Positions 31,556 to 40,472 are shown, counted from the first letter of the stretch. The stretch: DNA of 43,036 nt from Dokdonella_A sp937902695 (GCA_048498135.1 JBEHYO010000021.1:1-43036), one strand, 5' to 3'. The notes: a model not told the origin generated them from the sequence alone. Numbers and translations are program-made.

Positions 31556-33274
31556 CTACGGATCGAAGCCGTCGGCGAAGATGCGATCGGCGGGCGCTGC
31601 CGGCTGCACTTCGAACGCACCGATATCGGCCGCGCCGCCGAACACGCGAACGAATCCGTCGCCGCGCTGATCGGTTGCGAGGCCGAGCGGATTGTCGCCG
31701 GCGTCGATCGCGGGACTGCCATCGGCGAGCGCGTGCGTCATCGTGCGACCGCCGTTGTCGGCGAGCGGCAGCAGCATCGGATCGCCGCCGAGCGTGTCGG
31801 GCGGGACATCGAGGCTCAGCGCCGCGACGATGAGATCGTGCGAGCCTTCGACCGTGCCGCCGGGCGCGAAGACGTCGTCCGGATTGCCGCCCGCGGCGTT
31901 GCCCGCGACGATCGTGCTTTCAAGCGCCAGCGTGTAGTAGGGGTTGTAGAACCAGATGCCGCCGCCGGTGCCGTTCGCCGTGTTCGCGGTCAGCGTCGAG
32001 CTCGAGAGATGCACCGTGCCGTACATGTTCGCGATGGCGCCGGCGTTGCCGAGGGCGATGTTTTCCGACACGGTCGAGTTCTCCGCCGCGGCGTCGCCGT
32101 ACCCATGGACGAAGATGCCGCCGCCGCGATCCATCGCGATGTTGCCGGTCAGCAGGCTCCCGGCGAGATCCATGTTGCCGCCGAGCAGCACGATCGCGCC
32201 GCCGTTCTGCGCGGAGTTGCCCGAGATCGTGCCGCGCGTGATCGATAGATCGCCGCTCGCGCCGATCGCGCCACCGTCTTCGTCGGCCGAGTTGCTGCCG
32301 AGGTCCGTATCGATCAGCGTCGCGCCGACCGGCGACGCACCGGAGACGGCATTGAAATACAGGCCGCCGCCCGCGCCGTAGTGCGCGTCGCTGAAAGCGG
32401 CGTTGCCGCTGATGGTGCTCGCCTCGAACGTCGAGTTGCCGTAGACGAACGCGCCGCCGCCGCGGACGCCGCAGAAGCCGCAGTGCGACGTCGCGCTGTT
32501 GTTCTGTATCGCGCTCGACGAGGCCGCGAGCGTACCCTGCAGGTTGCCTGCGCGTTTGCCGACGGCGATTCCGCCGCCGAACGAGCCGCCGCTGTCCGAT
32601 GTCGCGAAGTTGCCGCTGATCGTCGTCGACGTCAGCGTCGCGGTGCCGCCGGCGTAGAGGCCTCCGCCATACGCATAGCCGTCCGTGCCATCGACCTTGT
32701 TGTCGCCGACGAAGCTCCTCAGCAGCGTCGCGTCGCCGGCGACACTGATGCCGCCGCCGTGGGCGCCGCCGCTCCCGCCGATGCCGGCCATGCACTCGGA
32801 CACTTCGACGTCGCTGAGGTTGATGCTGCCCGCCGAGACGATGCAGCCGCCGTCGCCGTCGATGACGCCGTGCTGCAGCCTGATGCCCGAAATCGTCAGC
32901 GCGCCGGCTGGGCCGGCATCGTGGACGAGCACGCGATCGGCATAGCCACCGTCGAGCGTCAGCGCATCGCGGCCGGGACCGTCGATCGTGAGATTCACGA
33001 TCGGTTGGCCGTCGCCGCCCTGGCCGATCGTGACGGCGCCCGAGGTCAGCGAGATGGTGCTGCAGTCGAGCGTTGCGCTGAAGTCGATCGTGTCGCCGCT
33101 GATGGCCGATGCAGCGGCATCGCGCAACGAGCCCGCGCCGGCGTCGGCGCAATTGCTGACCGTGATCGTCGCGGCGAGCGCCGGCGTCGCAGGAGCCGCG
33201 AGGATCACGGCAAGGCAGAGCGCGAGCGGACGGCGGCGAAGGCCGGAACGCGTCGCGGGCGAGGCAATCGTCAT
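31556..33274 (-). CDS. Choice-of-anchor Q beta-helix surface protein with C-terminal DRIFADGFDP
   Basis: 572 residues. A signal peptide ends near TPALAA. The body is a right-handed parallel beta-helix with repeated NSATSHCG..GGGAF, STISGNAA and SGNSAQNGGAI segments, as in polymorphic-outer-membrane-protein repeats. The C-terminal section SPAIDAGDNP..LATDQRGDGFVRVFGGAADIGAFE is the choice-of-anchor Q domain, known from proteins with varied surface-anchoring tails. The last ten residues, DRIFADGFDP, match the tail of the delta-60 protein. I chose the ATG at 33274 because GGGGGC lies at ribosome-site distance. An ATG five codons upstream lacks one. Confidence 0.85.
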   Translation of the reverse strand: MTIASPATRSGLRRRPLALCLAVILAAPATPALAATITVSNCADAGAGSLRDAAASAISGDTIDFSATLDCSTISLTSGAVTIGQGGDGQPIVNLTIDGPGRDALTLDGGYADRVLVHDAGPAGALTISGIRLQHGVIDGDGGCIVSAGSINLSDVEVSECMAGIGGSGGAHGGGISVAGDATLLRSFVGDNKVDGTDGYAYGGGLYAGGTATLTSTTISGNFATSDSGGSFGGGIAVGKRAGNLQGTLAASSSAIQNNSATSHCGFCGVRGGGAFVYGNSTFEASTISGNAAFSDAHYGAGGGLYFNAVSGASPVGATLIDTDLGSNSADEDGGAIGASGDLSITRGTISGNSAQNGGAIVLLGGNMDLAGSLLTGNIAMDRGGGIFVHGYGDAAAENSTVSENIALGNAGAIANMYGTVHLSSSTLTANTANGTGGGIWFYNPYYTLALESTIVAGNAAGGNPDDVFAPGGTVEGSHDLIVAALSLDVPPDTLGGDPMLLPLADNGGRTMTHALADGSPAIDAGDNPLGLATDQRGDGFVRVFGGAADIGAFEVQPAAPADRIFADGFDP

Positions 33275-33440
33275 TGTGCGTGCCCCCATTGGAAGATGCT
33301 GTCGCGAAGCCACCGGCGCTTTTTTCGTGCCGCAGCGACCCGCGCCGCGGCGGGCGGCGAACGAGGATCGGCCGGATGATGTGCCGGAGCCTAGCGTGAC
33401 GCCGGTGCACACGGAAAGGATCGGCGGACGAAAGCCTATC

Positions 33441-33446
33441 TATAAT
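33441..33446 (+). promoter_or_regulatory. Probable -10 box of hutU
   Basis: A perfect TATAAT lies 27 bases before the hutU ATG. No good -35 box is seen at 16-18 bases upstream, so an activator may be needed. Confidence 0.5.
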
Positions 33447-33473
33447 GTGCCGCTCGCCGTACGGGATCGACCC

Positions 33474-35144
33474 ATGAATGCCCCCACTCGCATCGACACC
33501 GCCCGCGTGATCCGCGCGCCGCGCGGCAACACGCTGACGTGCCGGAGCTGGCTCACCGAAGCCGCGTTCCGCATGATCCAGAACAACCTCGATCCGGACG
33601 TCGCCGAGAAGCCGAGCGAGCTCGTCGTCTATGGCGGCATCGGGCGCGCGGCGCGCAACTGGGAATGCTTCGATGCGATTCTGAAATCGCTGCGCGAGCT
33701 CGGCGACGAAGAGACGCTGCTGATCCAGTCCGGCAAGCCGGTCGGCGTGTTCCCGACGCACCGGGACGCGCCGCGCGTGCTGCTCGCGAACTCGAATCTC
33801 GTGCCGGCGTGGGCGACCTGGGAGCATTTCAACGAGCTCGATCGCAAGGGCCTCATGATGTACGGCCAGATGACGGCGGGGTCGTGGATCTACATCGGCT
33901 CGCAGGGCATCGTGCAGGGCACGTACGAGACCTTCGTCGAGATGGGCCGCCAGAATTACGGCGGCAATCTCACCGGGAGATGGATTCTCACGGCTGGCCT
34001 CGGCGGCATGGGCGGCGCGCAGCCGCTCGCGGCCAGCCTGGCCGGCGCGTCGTCGCTGACCATCGAATGCCAGCAGAGCCGCATCGACATGCGTCTTCGC
34101 ACGCGCTACGTCGACGAGCAGGCGAGCGATCTCGACGACGCGCTCGCGCGCATCGCGCGCTACACGCAGGCGGGCGAAGCGAAGTCGATCGCGCTGCTCG
34201 GTAACGCCGCTGAAATTCTCCCCGAGCTGGTGCGCCGCGGCGTGAAGCCCGATGCCGTCACCGACCAGACCAGCGCGCACGATCCCGTCAACGGCTATCT
34301 GCCGATCGGCTGGAGCGTCGAGCAGTGGTTCGAGCGTCGCAAGAGCGATCCGGACGGCACGCGCGACGCCGCGAAGCGATCGATGCGCGTGCACGTCGAG
34401 GCGATGCTCGCGTTCCAGGCGATGGGCGTGCCGACATTCGACTACGGCAACAACATCCGCCAGATGGCGAAGGACGAGGGTTGCGCGAACGCGTTCGATT
34501 TCCCGGGCTTCGTGCCGGCCTACGTGCGTCCGCTGTTCTGCCGCGGCATCGGGCCGTTCCGCTGGGTTGCGCTGTCGGGCGATCCGGAAGACATCTACCG
34601 GACCGATCGCAAGGTGAAGGAGCTGATTCCGGACGATCCGCACCTGCATCGCTGGCTCGACATGGCCAAGCAGCGCATTAGTTTCCAGGGCTTGCCGGCG
34701 CGCATCTGCTGGGTGGGCCTCGGGCAACGGCACAAGCTCGGCCTTGCGTTCAACGAAATGGTGCGCACCGGCGAGCTCGAGGCGCCGATCGTGATCGGAC
34801 GCGATCATCTGGACTCGGGCTCGGTCGCATCGCCGAACCGGGAGACCGAGGCGATGAAGGACGGCAGCGATGCCGTATCGGACTGGCCGATCCTCAACGC
34901 GCTGCTCAATACGGCCGGCGGCGCCACCTGGGTCTCGTTCCATCACGGCGGCGGCGTCGGCATGGGGTATTCGCAGCATGCGGGGGTCGTCATCGTCTGC
35001 GACGGCAGCGCCGAAGCCGACAAGCGGCTTGCACGCGTGCTGTGGAACGATCCGGGCACGGGCGTGATGCGTCACGCGGACGCGGGCTACGACATTGCGA
35101 TTGCGTGCGCCAAAGAACAGCGTCTGAACTTGCCGATGATTTAG
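33474..35144 (+). CDS. hutU: Urocanate hydratase
   Basis: 556 residues, full length. It converts urocanate to 4-imidazolone-5-propionate using tightly bound NAD+ as an electrophile, the second step of histidine degradation and the one just before HutI. Visible hallmarks: YGGIGRAARNWECF, the NAD-binding LTAGLGGMGGAQPLAASLAG, DQTSAHDPVNGYLP, the EGCANAFDFPGFVPAYVRPLFC segment and the C-terminal GGGVGMGYSQHAG. The start is the ATG that gives the usual N-terminus. It stands alone, about 6.7 kb from hutF, and hutH and hutG are not in the window. Confidence 0.96.
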   Translation: MNAPTRIDTARVIRAPRGNTLTCRSWLTEAAFRMIQNNLDPDVAEKPSELVVYGGIGRAARNWECFDAILKSLRELGDEETLLIQSGKPVGVFPTHRDAPRVLLANSNLVPAWATWEHFNELDRKGLMMYGQMTAGSWIYIGSQGIVQGTYETFVEMGRQNYGGNLTGRWILTAGLGGMGGAQPLAASLAGASSLTIECQQSRIDMRLRTRYVDEQASDLDDALARIARYTQAGEAKSIALLGNAAEILPELVRRGVKPDAVTDQTSAHDPVNGYLPIGWSVEQWFERRKSDPDGTRDAAKRSMRVHVEAMLAFQAMGVPTFDYGNNIRQMAKDEGCANAFDFPGFVPAYVRPLFCRGIGPFRWVALSGDPEDIYRTDRKVKELIPDDPHLHRWLDMAKQRISFQGLPARICWVGLGQRHKLGLAFNEMVRTGELEAPIVIGRDHLDSGSVASPNRETEAMKDGSDAVSDWPILNALLNTAGGATWVSFHHGGGVGMGYSQHAGVVIVCDGSAEADKRLARVLWNDPGTGVMRHADAGYDIAIACAKEQRLNLPMI

Positions 35145-35172
35145 ACGGTCAGGCGCAACACGGATCGGCGAA

Positions 35173-35199
35173 GAGCGTCCGGACATCGGCGGGACGCTC
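35173..35199. terminator. Hairpin after hutU
   Basis: Perfect 8-base arms GAGCGTCC and GGACGCTC enclose an 11-base loop, about 30 bases after the hutU stop and 65 from the convergent DUF1428 stop. There is no T-run. Confidence 0.45.
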
Positions 35200-35264
35200 A
35201 GCGCCGGCGCCTATGACCTCGCGGCTGCCGTCGCAACAAACGAATGACGGCAAACGCGTTGCCG

Positions 35265-35624
35265 CTACATCGTCACGAACGGCTTGAACCCGCCCCAGAA
35301 CATCCGCTTGCCGTCGAACGGCATGTTCTTCGGATCCATGAACTCGGCGAGCCGCGGATCGGACATGACCTTCTTGTTGGCGCGATTCCGGTCCGCCTTC
35401 GATTTGTAGACGATCCAGGAGAACACGACGACTTCGCCGGGCTTCAGCTTGACCGCCTGCGGAAACGAGGTGGTCTTGCCGGGCTTTACGTCGTCGGCGA
35501 CGCACTCGCGGTATTCGAGGGCGCCGTGCTCGAGCCAGATCTTGCCGCCTTTCTTCGCCATCCTTCGGTACGCCGCGAGCTTGTTGCGCGGCACGGGCAA
35601 GACGAAACCATCGACGTAGCTCAT
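35265..35624 (-). CDS. DUF1428 family protein
   Basis: 119 residues, the standard length of the family (E. coli YbaA relatives), with a dimeric alpha-beta barrel fold. The recognisable segments are SYVDGFVLPVPRNKLAAYRRMA, the central FSWIVYKSKADRNRANKKVM and the C-terminal MPFDGKRMFWGGFKPFV. Its function is unknown. A very strong GAGGAG ribosome site precedes the ATG. It is divergent from the SnoaL-like gene. Confidence 0.9.
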   Translation of the reverse strand: MSYVDGFVLPVPRNKLAAYRRMAKKGGKIWLEHGALEYRECVADDVKPGKTTSFPQAVKLKPGEVVVFSWIVYKSKADRNRANKKVMSDPRLAEFMDPKNMPFDGKRMFWGGFKPFVTM

Positions 35625-35762
35625 TGAACTCTCCTCGCAGTTGGAGTGTCCCGAGTGTCGCGCAGTTGCGTTGCCGGCGCCACCTTGCGCATTCATGTCG
35701 TGAAACCGCGGGTGAACCGCCAGCACGATGCCATCGAACACTCCGGATGCCGGGAGAACTTC

Positions 35763-36257
35763 ATGCAAGCAGTTTCTTCTATGCCGTTCGCGCACCGCGC
35801 GATCGACCCGACCGACCACATCGCAATCGTCGATGCGCTGTATCGCTTCGGCGCGGGGCAGGACATGAGCGATCGTTCGCTCTTCGAATCGGCGATCGCG
35901 CACGACGCGGTCCTCGATTTCACGCAGCCGGCCAAGCGGCTCGGTCTCGAGATCCCGGTGTTCAAAGGTTGCGCGGCGATCGCCGATACGATCTTCGCGG
36001 CGATCGCGGAGCTCGACACGACGCACACGGTGACCAATCCGCGCATCACCGATTACGACGGTCGCCATGCGACGCTGACCGCGCTGGTCGAGGCCGCGCA
36101 TCTGCTGCGCGCCGATCACTCGCGTCGCCTGACGCTCAAGAATGTCTACCGGATCGAGCTTTCGCGCTCGGTGGATGCGTGGCTGATGGACCACGTGCGC
36201 ATCGACAACGTCTGGAAGGACGGCGACGCGAAGGTGCTGTTCCCCGACGCGGCCTAG
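35763..36257 (+). CDS. SnoaL-like / NTF2-fold protein
   Basis: 164 residues. The pattern (helix DHIAIVDALYRFGAGQDMSDRSLFESAIAHDAVLDF, then HTVTNPRITDYDGRHATLTALVEAAHL) fits the cone-shaped NTF2/SnoaL fold that binds small hydrophobic ligands or acts as an isomerase or dehydratase. Catalytic residues cannot be assigned. GGGAG precedes the ATG at ribosome-site distance. It stands alone, with a structured non-coding stretch following. Confidence 0.75.
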   Translation: MQAVSSMPFAHRAIDPTDHIAIVDALYRFGAGQDMSDRSLFESAIAHDAVLDFTQPAKRLGLEIPVFKGCAAIADTIFAAIAELDTTHTVTNPRITDYDGRHATLTALVEAAHLLRADHSRRLTLKNVYRIELSRSVDAWLMDHVRIDNVWKDGDAKVLFPDAA

Positions 36258-36267
36258 GCTTCCGTCC

Positions 36268-36407
36268 GGCGCGCCGGCGGCGGAAAATAAGAGGCCCGCA
36301 GCGTCGCGCTCGAAAAGGGACCGCCGAGTACCTTTCGAACGCCACGCTGCGGACTGTCCCGACTCCCCCTGTTTCCACACCGGCTTGCAGGCGGATCGGT
36401 GTGGAAA
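36268..36407. other. Cluster of three palindromic structures in a non-coding gap
   Basis: Within the 253-base gap between the SnoaL-like and aminotransferase genes, three structures follow one another. A 12-base perfect palindrome CCGGCGCGCCGG (36268-36279) comes first. A two-tier stem follows, with outer arms CCGCAGCGT/ACGCTGCGG (36297-36305, 36345-36353) and inner arms TCGAAAAGG/CCTTTCGA. Last is a stem with perfect 11-base arms TTTCCACACCG/CGGTGTGGAAA (36372-36407). No known RNA family is recognised. It could be a leader or attenuator for the aminotransferase gene, a small RNA, or a repeat element. Confidence 0.5.
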
Positions 36408-36510
36408 TGCAAGTTGTTTCGGTGGAGTCACGATAGGCAGGGACGTGATCGCGCGCATCGGCGAAGGGCCCGTGCGCGCCGGGGAAAATCCCTCAGGAGC
36501 GGCGCATTCC

Positions 36511-37332
36511 GTGACGCATACGACAGTTGGCACGCTCGACCGATGCGAGCTCAATGGCGAGCCGGCAAGCGCCGACGATCTGCGCGCGCTGGCGCTTATG
36601 AATTACGGCCACTTCACGAGCATGCAGGCCGAGCCGGGCGGCGTGCGCGGCCTCGACCTGCACCTCCTGCGCCTCGATGCCTCGACGCGCGAGCTGTTTG
36701 GCCAGCCGCTCGACGGCGACACCGTGCGCGGCTTCATGCGCCATGCGCTCGGCGATCACGACGGGGCCGCTTCGCTGCGCGTCAACGTTTTCTCGCGCCG
36801 GCTTCATCGCGATCGCATGGCGGAGCCTGCGCCGCCCGATGTCGTCGTCAGTGTGAGCGCGCCGCGCCGCATCGAGGCGACGCCCGTGCGTCTCAAATCG
36901 TTCCGCTACGAGCGCGTGCTGCCGCACGTCAAGCACGTCGGCACGTTCGGCCTCTTCCATCACCGGCGCCTCGCGCAGCTCGACGGCTTCGACGATGCGC
37001 TTTTCGTCGACGCGGGCGGCGCGATCGCGGAGGCGTCCATCTGGAACATCGGCTTCTTCGACGGCCGCGGCATCGTCTGGCCCGATGCGCCGTCGCTCCG
37101 CGGCATTTCGATGCAGCTCCTGCAGAACGGCCTGCACGCGCGCGGAGTGCCCAGCGACTCCCTGCGCGTCGCGCACGCAGACATCGGCGCTTTCCGCTCC
37201 GCGTTCCTGACCAACTGCGCGTGCGCGATGAGGCCGATCTCCGAAATCGACGGCGTCCGCTTCAGCGTCGATCCGGCATTGAAGGCATTGCTCGACGCCT
37301 GCTACGCGTCGAACGCGCCGCAGGCGATCTGA
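36511..37332 (+). CDS. Class IV aminotransferase family protein (PLP fold type IV)
   Basis: 273 residues. The fold resembles branched-chain aminotransferase and aminodeoxychorismate lyase. The likely PLP lysine is in VLPHVKHVGTFG. AEASIWNIGFFDG holds the conserved glutamate-serine and asparagine region. The C-terminal SAFLTNCACAMRPISEIDG matches the TNS..G.. segment. The long open frame begins further upstream, but the GTG at 36511 has AGGAGC at suitable distance and fits family length. No partner gene of folate, branched-chain or D-amino-acid metabolism is adjacent, so the substrate is unknown. It converges with the DUF72 gene, seven bases apart. Confidence 0.82.
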   Translation: MTHTTVGTLDRCELNGEPASADDLRALALMNYGHFTSMQAEPGGVRGLDLHLLRLDASTRELFGQPLDGDTVRGFMRHALGDHDGAASLRVNVFSRRLHRDRMAEPAPPDVVVSVSAPRRIEATPVRLKSFRYERVLPHVKHVGTFGLFHHRRLAQLDGFDDALFVDAGGAIAEASIWNIGFFDGRGIVWPDAPSLRGISMQLLQNGLHARGVPSDSLRVAHADIGAFRSAFLTNCACAMRPISEIDGVRFSVDPALKALLDACYASNAPQAI

Positions 37333-37339
37333 CGCACGT

Positions 37340-38194
37340 TCACGGCTCCAGCCGATCGAGCAGCGCCATCGCGGCCGCCGGCGCGCGCTCCTTCGCGCCG
37401 TTGATGAAATAGATGAAGACGTCCCGCTCGCCGGCAGCCGGCTTCGCGCCTGCGACACGTGGAAGATCGGCGGGCTCGCCGCCGCGTGCCCACTCGCGCG
37501 CGCGTTCCGCCCATGCGTCGAGCGCCTGCGGCGAATATCCCGTCGGTATCGCGCTCTCGCAGCAGCGAAGCCGGGCGTAGACGAAGTCGCCGGTGACGTC
37601 GGCGAACGACGGATACTCCGGCGAATCGGTAAAGACGGTCGCGACATCGTGCTCGCGCGCGAGCGCGACATAGTCGGGATCGGCAAAGCTCGCGTCGCGC
37701 ACCTCGATCACGTGCCGCAACGGCGCGCCGTCGAGCTCGCGCGGCAACAGGCTGAAGAAGGCAGCGAGATCGTCACGGTCGAACCGTTTTCGTTCCGGCA
37801 GCTGCCAGTTTATCGGACCGAGCCGATCACCGAGCTCGGCGAGACCGCCGAACACGAAATCCCTGATCGTCTTGCCGGCGCCGGCGAGCTCCTTGCGCTC
37901 GGTGGCGTAGCGCGGCGCCTTCAGCGAGAACCTGAATCCGTCCGGCGTCTGCGCACGCCATGCGGCGTAGCTCGCCGGCTTCTGCGCGCCGTAGAACGTG
38001 CCGTTGATCTCGATCGCCGTCACATGGCGGCTCGCGTACTCGAGCTCGCGCCGCTGCACGAGTCCGGCCGGATAGAAGTTGCTTCGCCAGGGCGCGTATG
38101 TCCATCCGCCGGTGCCCGCGCGAATGCGCGATGGCGCGCGCATGGGCGCGGAAATTGCGTCCGCGGCGGCGGCGGCCTTGATTCGCGGCGTCAT
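37340..38194 (-). CDS. DUF72 family protein (YecE-like)
   Basis: 284 residues with a TIM-barrel-like fold. The N-terminal signature is RAGTGGWTYAPWRSNFYP, followed by YASRHVTAIEINGTFYG, then FRFSLKAPRYATERKEL, IEVRDASF and the C-terminal VFIYFINGAKERAPAAA. Function is unknown across the family, though the barrel resembles xylose-isomerase-like enzymes. A start at the ATG at 38194 is preferred, and one at 38143 (MRAPSRIRAG) is also possible. It diverges from ndh. Confidence 0.9.
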   Translation of the reverse strand: MTPRIKAAAAADAISAPMRAPSRIRAGTGGWTYAPWRSNFYPAGLVQRRELEYASRHVTAIEINGTFYGAQKPASYAAWRAQTPDGFRFSLKAPRYATERKELAGAGKTIRDFVFGGLAELGDRLGPINWQLPERKRFDRDDLAAFFSLLPRELDGAPLRHVIEVRDASFADPDYVALAREHDVATVFTDSPEYPSFADVTGDFVYARLRCCESAIPTGYSPQALDAWAERAREWARGGEPADLPRVAGAKPAAGERDVFIYFINGAKERAPAAAMALLDRLEP

Positions 38195-38260
38195 GCCGGA
38201 ATCTTGCCACATGCAGCGACGCGATCGGCGACAATGCCGGCGAGCTGGGAGAGACGAATC

Positions 38261-39526
38261 GTGACTGACGCGACGGCACCGCATGTCCTCGTGATCGGCG
38301 GCGGCTTCGGCGGCCTATGGGCGACACGCGCGCTCGCGCGCGCGCCCGTCCGCATTACGCTGGTCGACCGCTCGAACCATCACCTGTTCCAGCCGTTGCT
38401 CTATCAGGTTGCGACGGCCGGGCTCTCGGCACCGGACATCGCCGCGCCGCTCCGCCATCTCTTGCGCGAGCAGGAGAACGTCGAAGTCCGCCTCGACGAA
38501 GTGCGCACGATCGACACGACGCAGCGCCGCGTTACGCTCGATGGCGGCACGCTCGACTACGATTTCCTGATCGTCGCGACGGGCGCGGCACACACCTATT
38601 TCGGCCACGACGACTGGTCGCGCTTCGCGCCCGGCCTCAAGACGCTCGACGATGCGTTCGTCGTACGCCGCAAGGTGCTCGAAGCGTTCGAGGTCGCCGA
38701 GCGCGAGCCCGATGCGACCGCGCGGGCCGCGCTCCTCAACTTCGTCATCATCGGCGGCGGCCCGACCGGCGTCGAGCTCGCCGGCACGCTTGCCGAGATC
38801 GCGCGCCATACGCTCCGGCACGAGTTCCGCCGCATCAATCCGCGCGACGCACGCATCATTCTCGTCGAGGCAGGCCCGCGCGTGCTGCCATCGATGCCGG
38901 AATCGCTGTCGCAAAACGCGCAGCGGCAACTCGCAAGGCTCGGCGTCGAGGTGCACGTCGGCGAAGCGGTCACGGCGATCGATGCGAACGGCGTCGAGTT
39001 CGGCGGGCGCCGCGTCGAAACCGAGACGGTGCTGTGGGCCGCCGGCGTTGCGGCGTCTCCGCTGGGGCGCCAGCTCAGCGCGCAGTGCGATCGAGCGGGA
39101 CGCGTGCCGGTCGAGCCGGATCTTTCGCTGCCCGGGCATCCGGATGTTTTCGTCGTCGGCGATCTCGCGACCGTCATGCAGGACGGCAAGCCGGTGCCCG
39201 GCATCGCGCCGGCGGCCAAGCAGATGGGCCACTACGTTGCCGAAGCGATCCGGGCACGGCTCGCGGGACGCACGACGAAACCGTTCCGCTATCACGATTA
39301 CGGCAACCTCGCGACGATCGGCCGCATGGCCGCGGTGGTCGATCTGCGCGGGTTCCATCTGTCGGGGCTGATCGCGTGGTGGTTCTGGCTGATCGCGCAC
39401 GTGTTCTTTCTGATCGGCTTTCGCAACCGGATCATGGTGCTGATCGACTGGGCGTGGTCGTACTGGACGTACAAGCGGCACGCGCGGATCATTTTCGGGC
39501 GCAAGACGCGCGAGGACGCGTCATAG
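38261..39526 (+). CDS. ndh: Type II NADH:quinone oxidoreductase (NDH-2)
   Basis: 421 residues, a peripheral membrane flavoprotein that passes electrons from NADH to quinone without pumping protons. The FAD motif VLVIGGGFGGLWATRAL and the NADH motif FVIIGGGPTGVELAGTLAEIA are both present, as is the second FAD segment VFVVGDLATV. The C-terminus has an amphipathic or membrane-binding stretch (SGLIAWWFWLIAHVFFLIGFRNRI) and an aromatic basic tail. The GTG start at 38261 has a GGGAGAG ribosome site. Its end overlaps the convergent MarR-GNAT gene by six bases. Confidence 0.93.
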   Translation: MTDATAPHVLVIGGGFGGLWATRALARAPVRITLVDRSNHHLFQPLLYQVATAGLSAPDIAAPLRHLLREQENVEVRLDEVRTIDTTQRRVTLDGGTLDYDFLIVATGAAHTYFGHDDWSRFAPGLKTLDDAFVVRRKVLEAFEVAEREPDATARAALLNFVIIGGGPTGVELAGTLAEIARHTLRHEFRRINPRDARIILVEAGPRVLPSMPESLSQNAQRQLARLGVEVHVGEAVTAIDANGVEFGGRRVETETVLWAAGVAASPLGRQLSAQCDRAGRVPVEPDLSLPGHPDVFVVGDLATVMQDGKPVPGIAPAAKQMGHYVAEAIRARLAGRTTKPFRYHDYGNLATIGRMAAVVDLRGFHLSGLIAWWFWLIAHVFFLIGFRNRIMVLIDWAWSYWTYKRHARIIFGRKTREDAS

Positions 39527-40432
39527 CTTGAGCGCCCACGTCTCGGCGACGAGATCCTTGCCGAAGCTGTGATGCGACTCGGAACCGCTCCGGCGAAATC
39601 CGGCGCGTTCGTAGAGATGCCGCGCCGCATCGAGATTGGTCTGCGTCCAGAGGACGACGCGCCTGTAGCCGCTCTCGCGCGCGAACGCGACGCAGGCGTC
39701 GATGAGGCGCTTGCCGAGCCCGAGGCAGCGCGCTTCCGGCTCGACGAGCAGGAGGCGGAGCTTCGCGGTCGTCTTGTCCTGCGCGACGAGGAAGATGCAG
39801 CCGAGCCGGACGCCGTCGCGCTCGGCGATCCAGCAGCGCTCGCGGCGCGGATCCAGATGCTGGACGAACTTCGCCGCGATCTCCGCGACGAGCGCCTCGA
39901 ACGTCTCGTTCCATCCGTATTCGTGCCAGTAGATCTCGCCGTGGCGCTGCACGACCCAGCCGATGTCACCGGGCCGGTGCGCGCGCAGCACGACCGGCGA
40001 TGGCTCGCCGGGCGAGAGACCGTGCTCGATCGTGCGCATCGCATCGAGCACGCGCTGGCGCTGTGCAGTCGCGAGCGGCGCGAGCATCGCGCGCATCTGC
40101 CGCTGCGAGCGCCGTTCGAGCGGCGCGAAGGCCCGGCGTCCCGCGGCGGTGAGCGCCAGCACATGGCGCCGCGCGTCGTCGCCGGCGACCGAGCGGGCAA
40201 GCCAGTTCTTCGCGCGAAAGCGCTTGAGGATGCGGCTGAGATAACCCTTGTCGAGGCCAAGGTCGCGCGCGAGCTCGGCCGCGCCGACACAGCGCCGGTG
40301 CGCGAGCTCGTACATGACGCGCACTTCGGTCAGCGAGAAAGGGCTGTCGAGCAGGCCTTCGTCGAGCACGCCGATCCGCTGCGTGTAGAAACGGTTGAAG
40401 CGGCGTGCCGCGTCGATCTGGCGGGCGAGCAT
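39521..40432 (-). CDS. MarR regulator fused to GNAT acetyltransferase
   Basis: 303 residues. Residues about 1-140 are a MarR winged helix (RRFNRFYTQRIGVLDEGLLDSPFSLTEVRVMYELAH, ELARDLGLDKGYLSRILKRF). Residues about 150-303 are a GNAT domain, with acetyl-CoA loop EPEARCLGLGKRLIDACVAFARESG and the tail YERAGFRRSGSESHHSFGKDLVAETWAL. This fusion is a recognised family. It probably senses a ligand through acetyl-CoA or acetylates a target, but neither is known. The ATG at 40432 with GAGG upstream is taken as the start. A palindrome 41-59 bases upstream is a likely operator. Confidence 0.9.
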   Translation of the reverse strand: MLARQIDAARRFNRFYTQRIGVLDEGLLDSPFSLTEVRVMYELAHRRCVGAAELARDLGLDKGYLSRILKRFRAKNWLARSVAGDDARRHVLALTAAGRRAFAPLERRSQRQMRAMLAPLATAQRQRVLDAMRTIEHGLSPGEPSPVVLRAHRPGDIGWVVQRHGEIYWHEYGWNETFEALVAEIAAKFVQHLDPRRERCWIAERDGVRLGCIFLVAQDKTTAKLRLLLVEPEARCLGLGKRLIDACVAFARESGYRRVVLWTQTNLDAARHLYERAGFRRSGSESHHSFGKDLVAETWALKL

Positions 40433-40472
40433 GACGGCGACCTCGTTTGAGCGCCAGGCATGCTCCGACAAA

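Noticed and set aside
31556..33274. Autotransporter or PEP-CTERM protein
   Set aside because: There is no C-terminal beta-barrel and no PEP motif plus membrane helix plus basic end. The tail is the short DRIFADGFDP.
36385..36510. Longer aminotransferase starting near 36385 or at the GTG at 36445
   Set aside because: The upstream part overlaps the last hairpin and has no family similarity. The GTG at 36511 has a good ribosome site.
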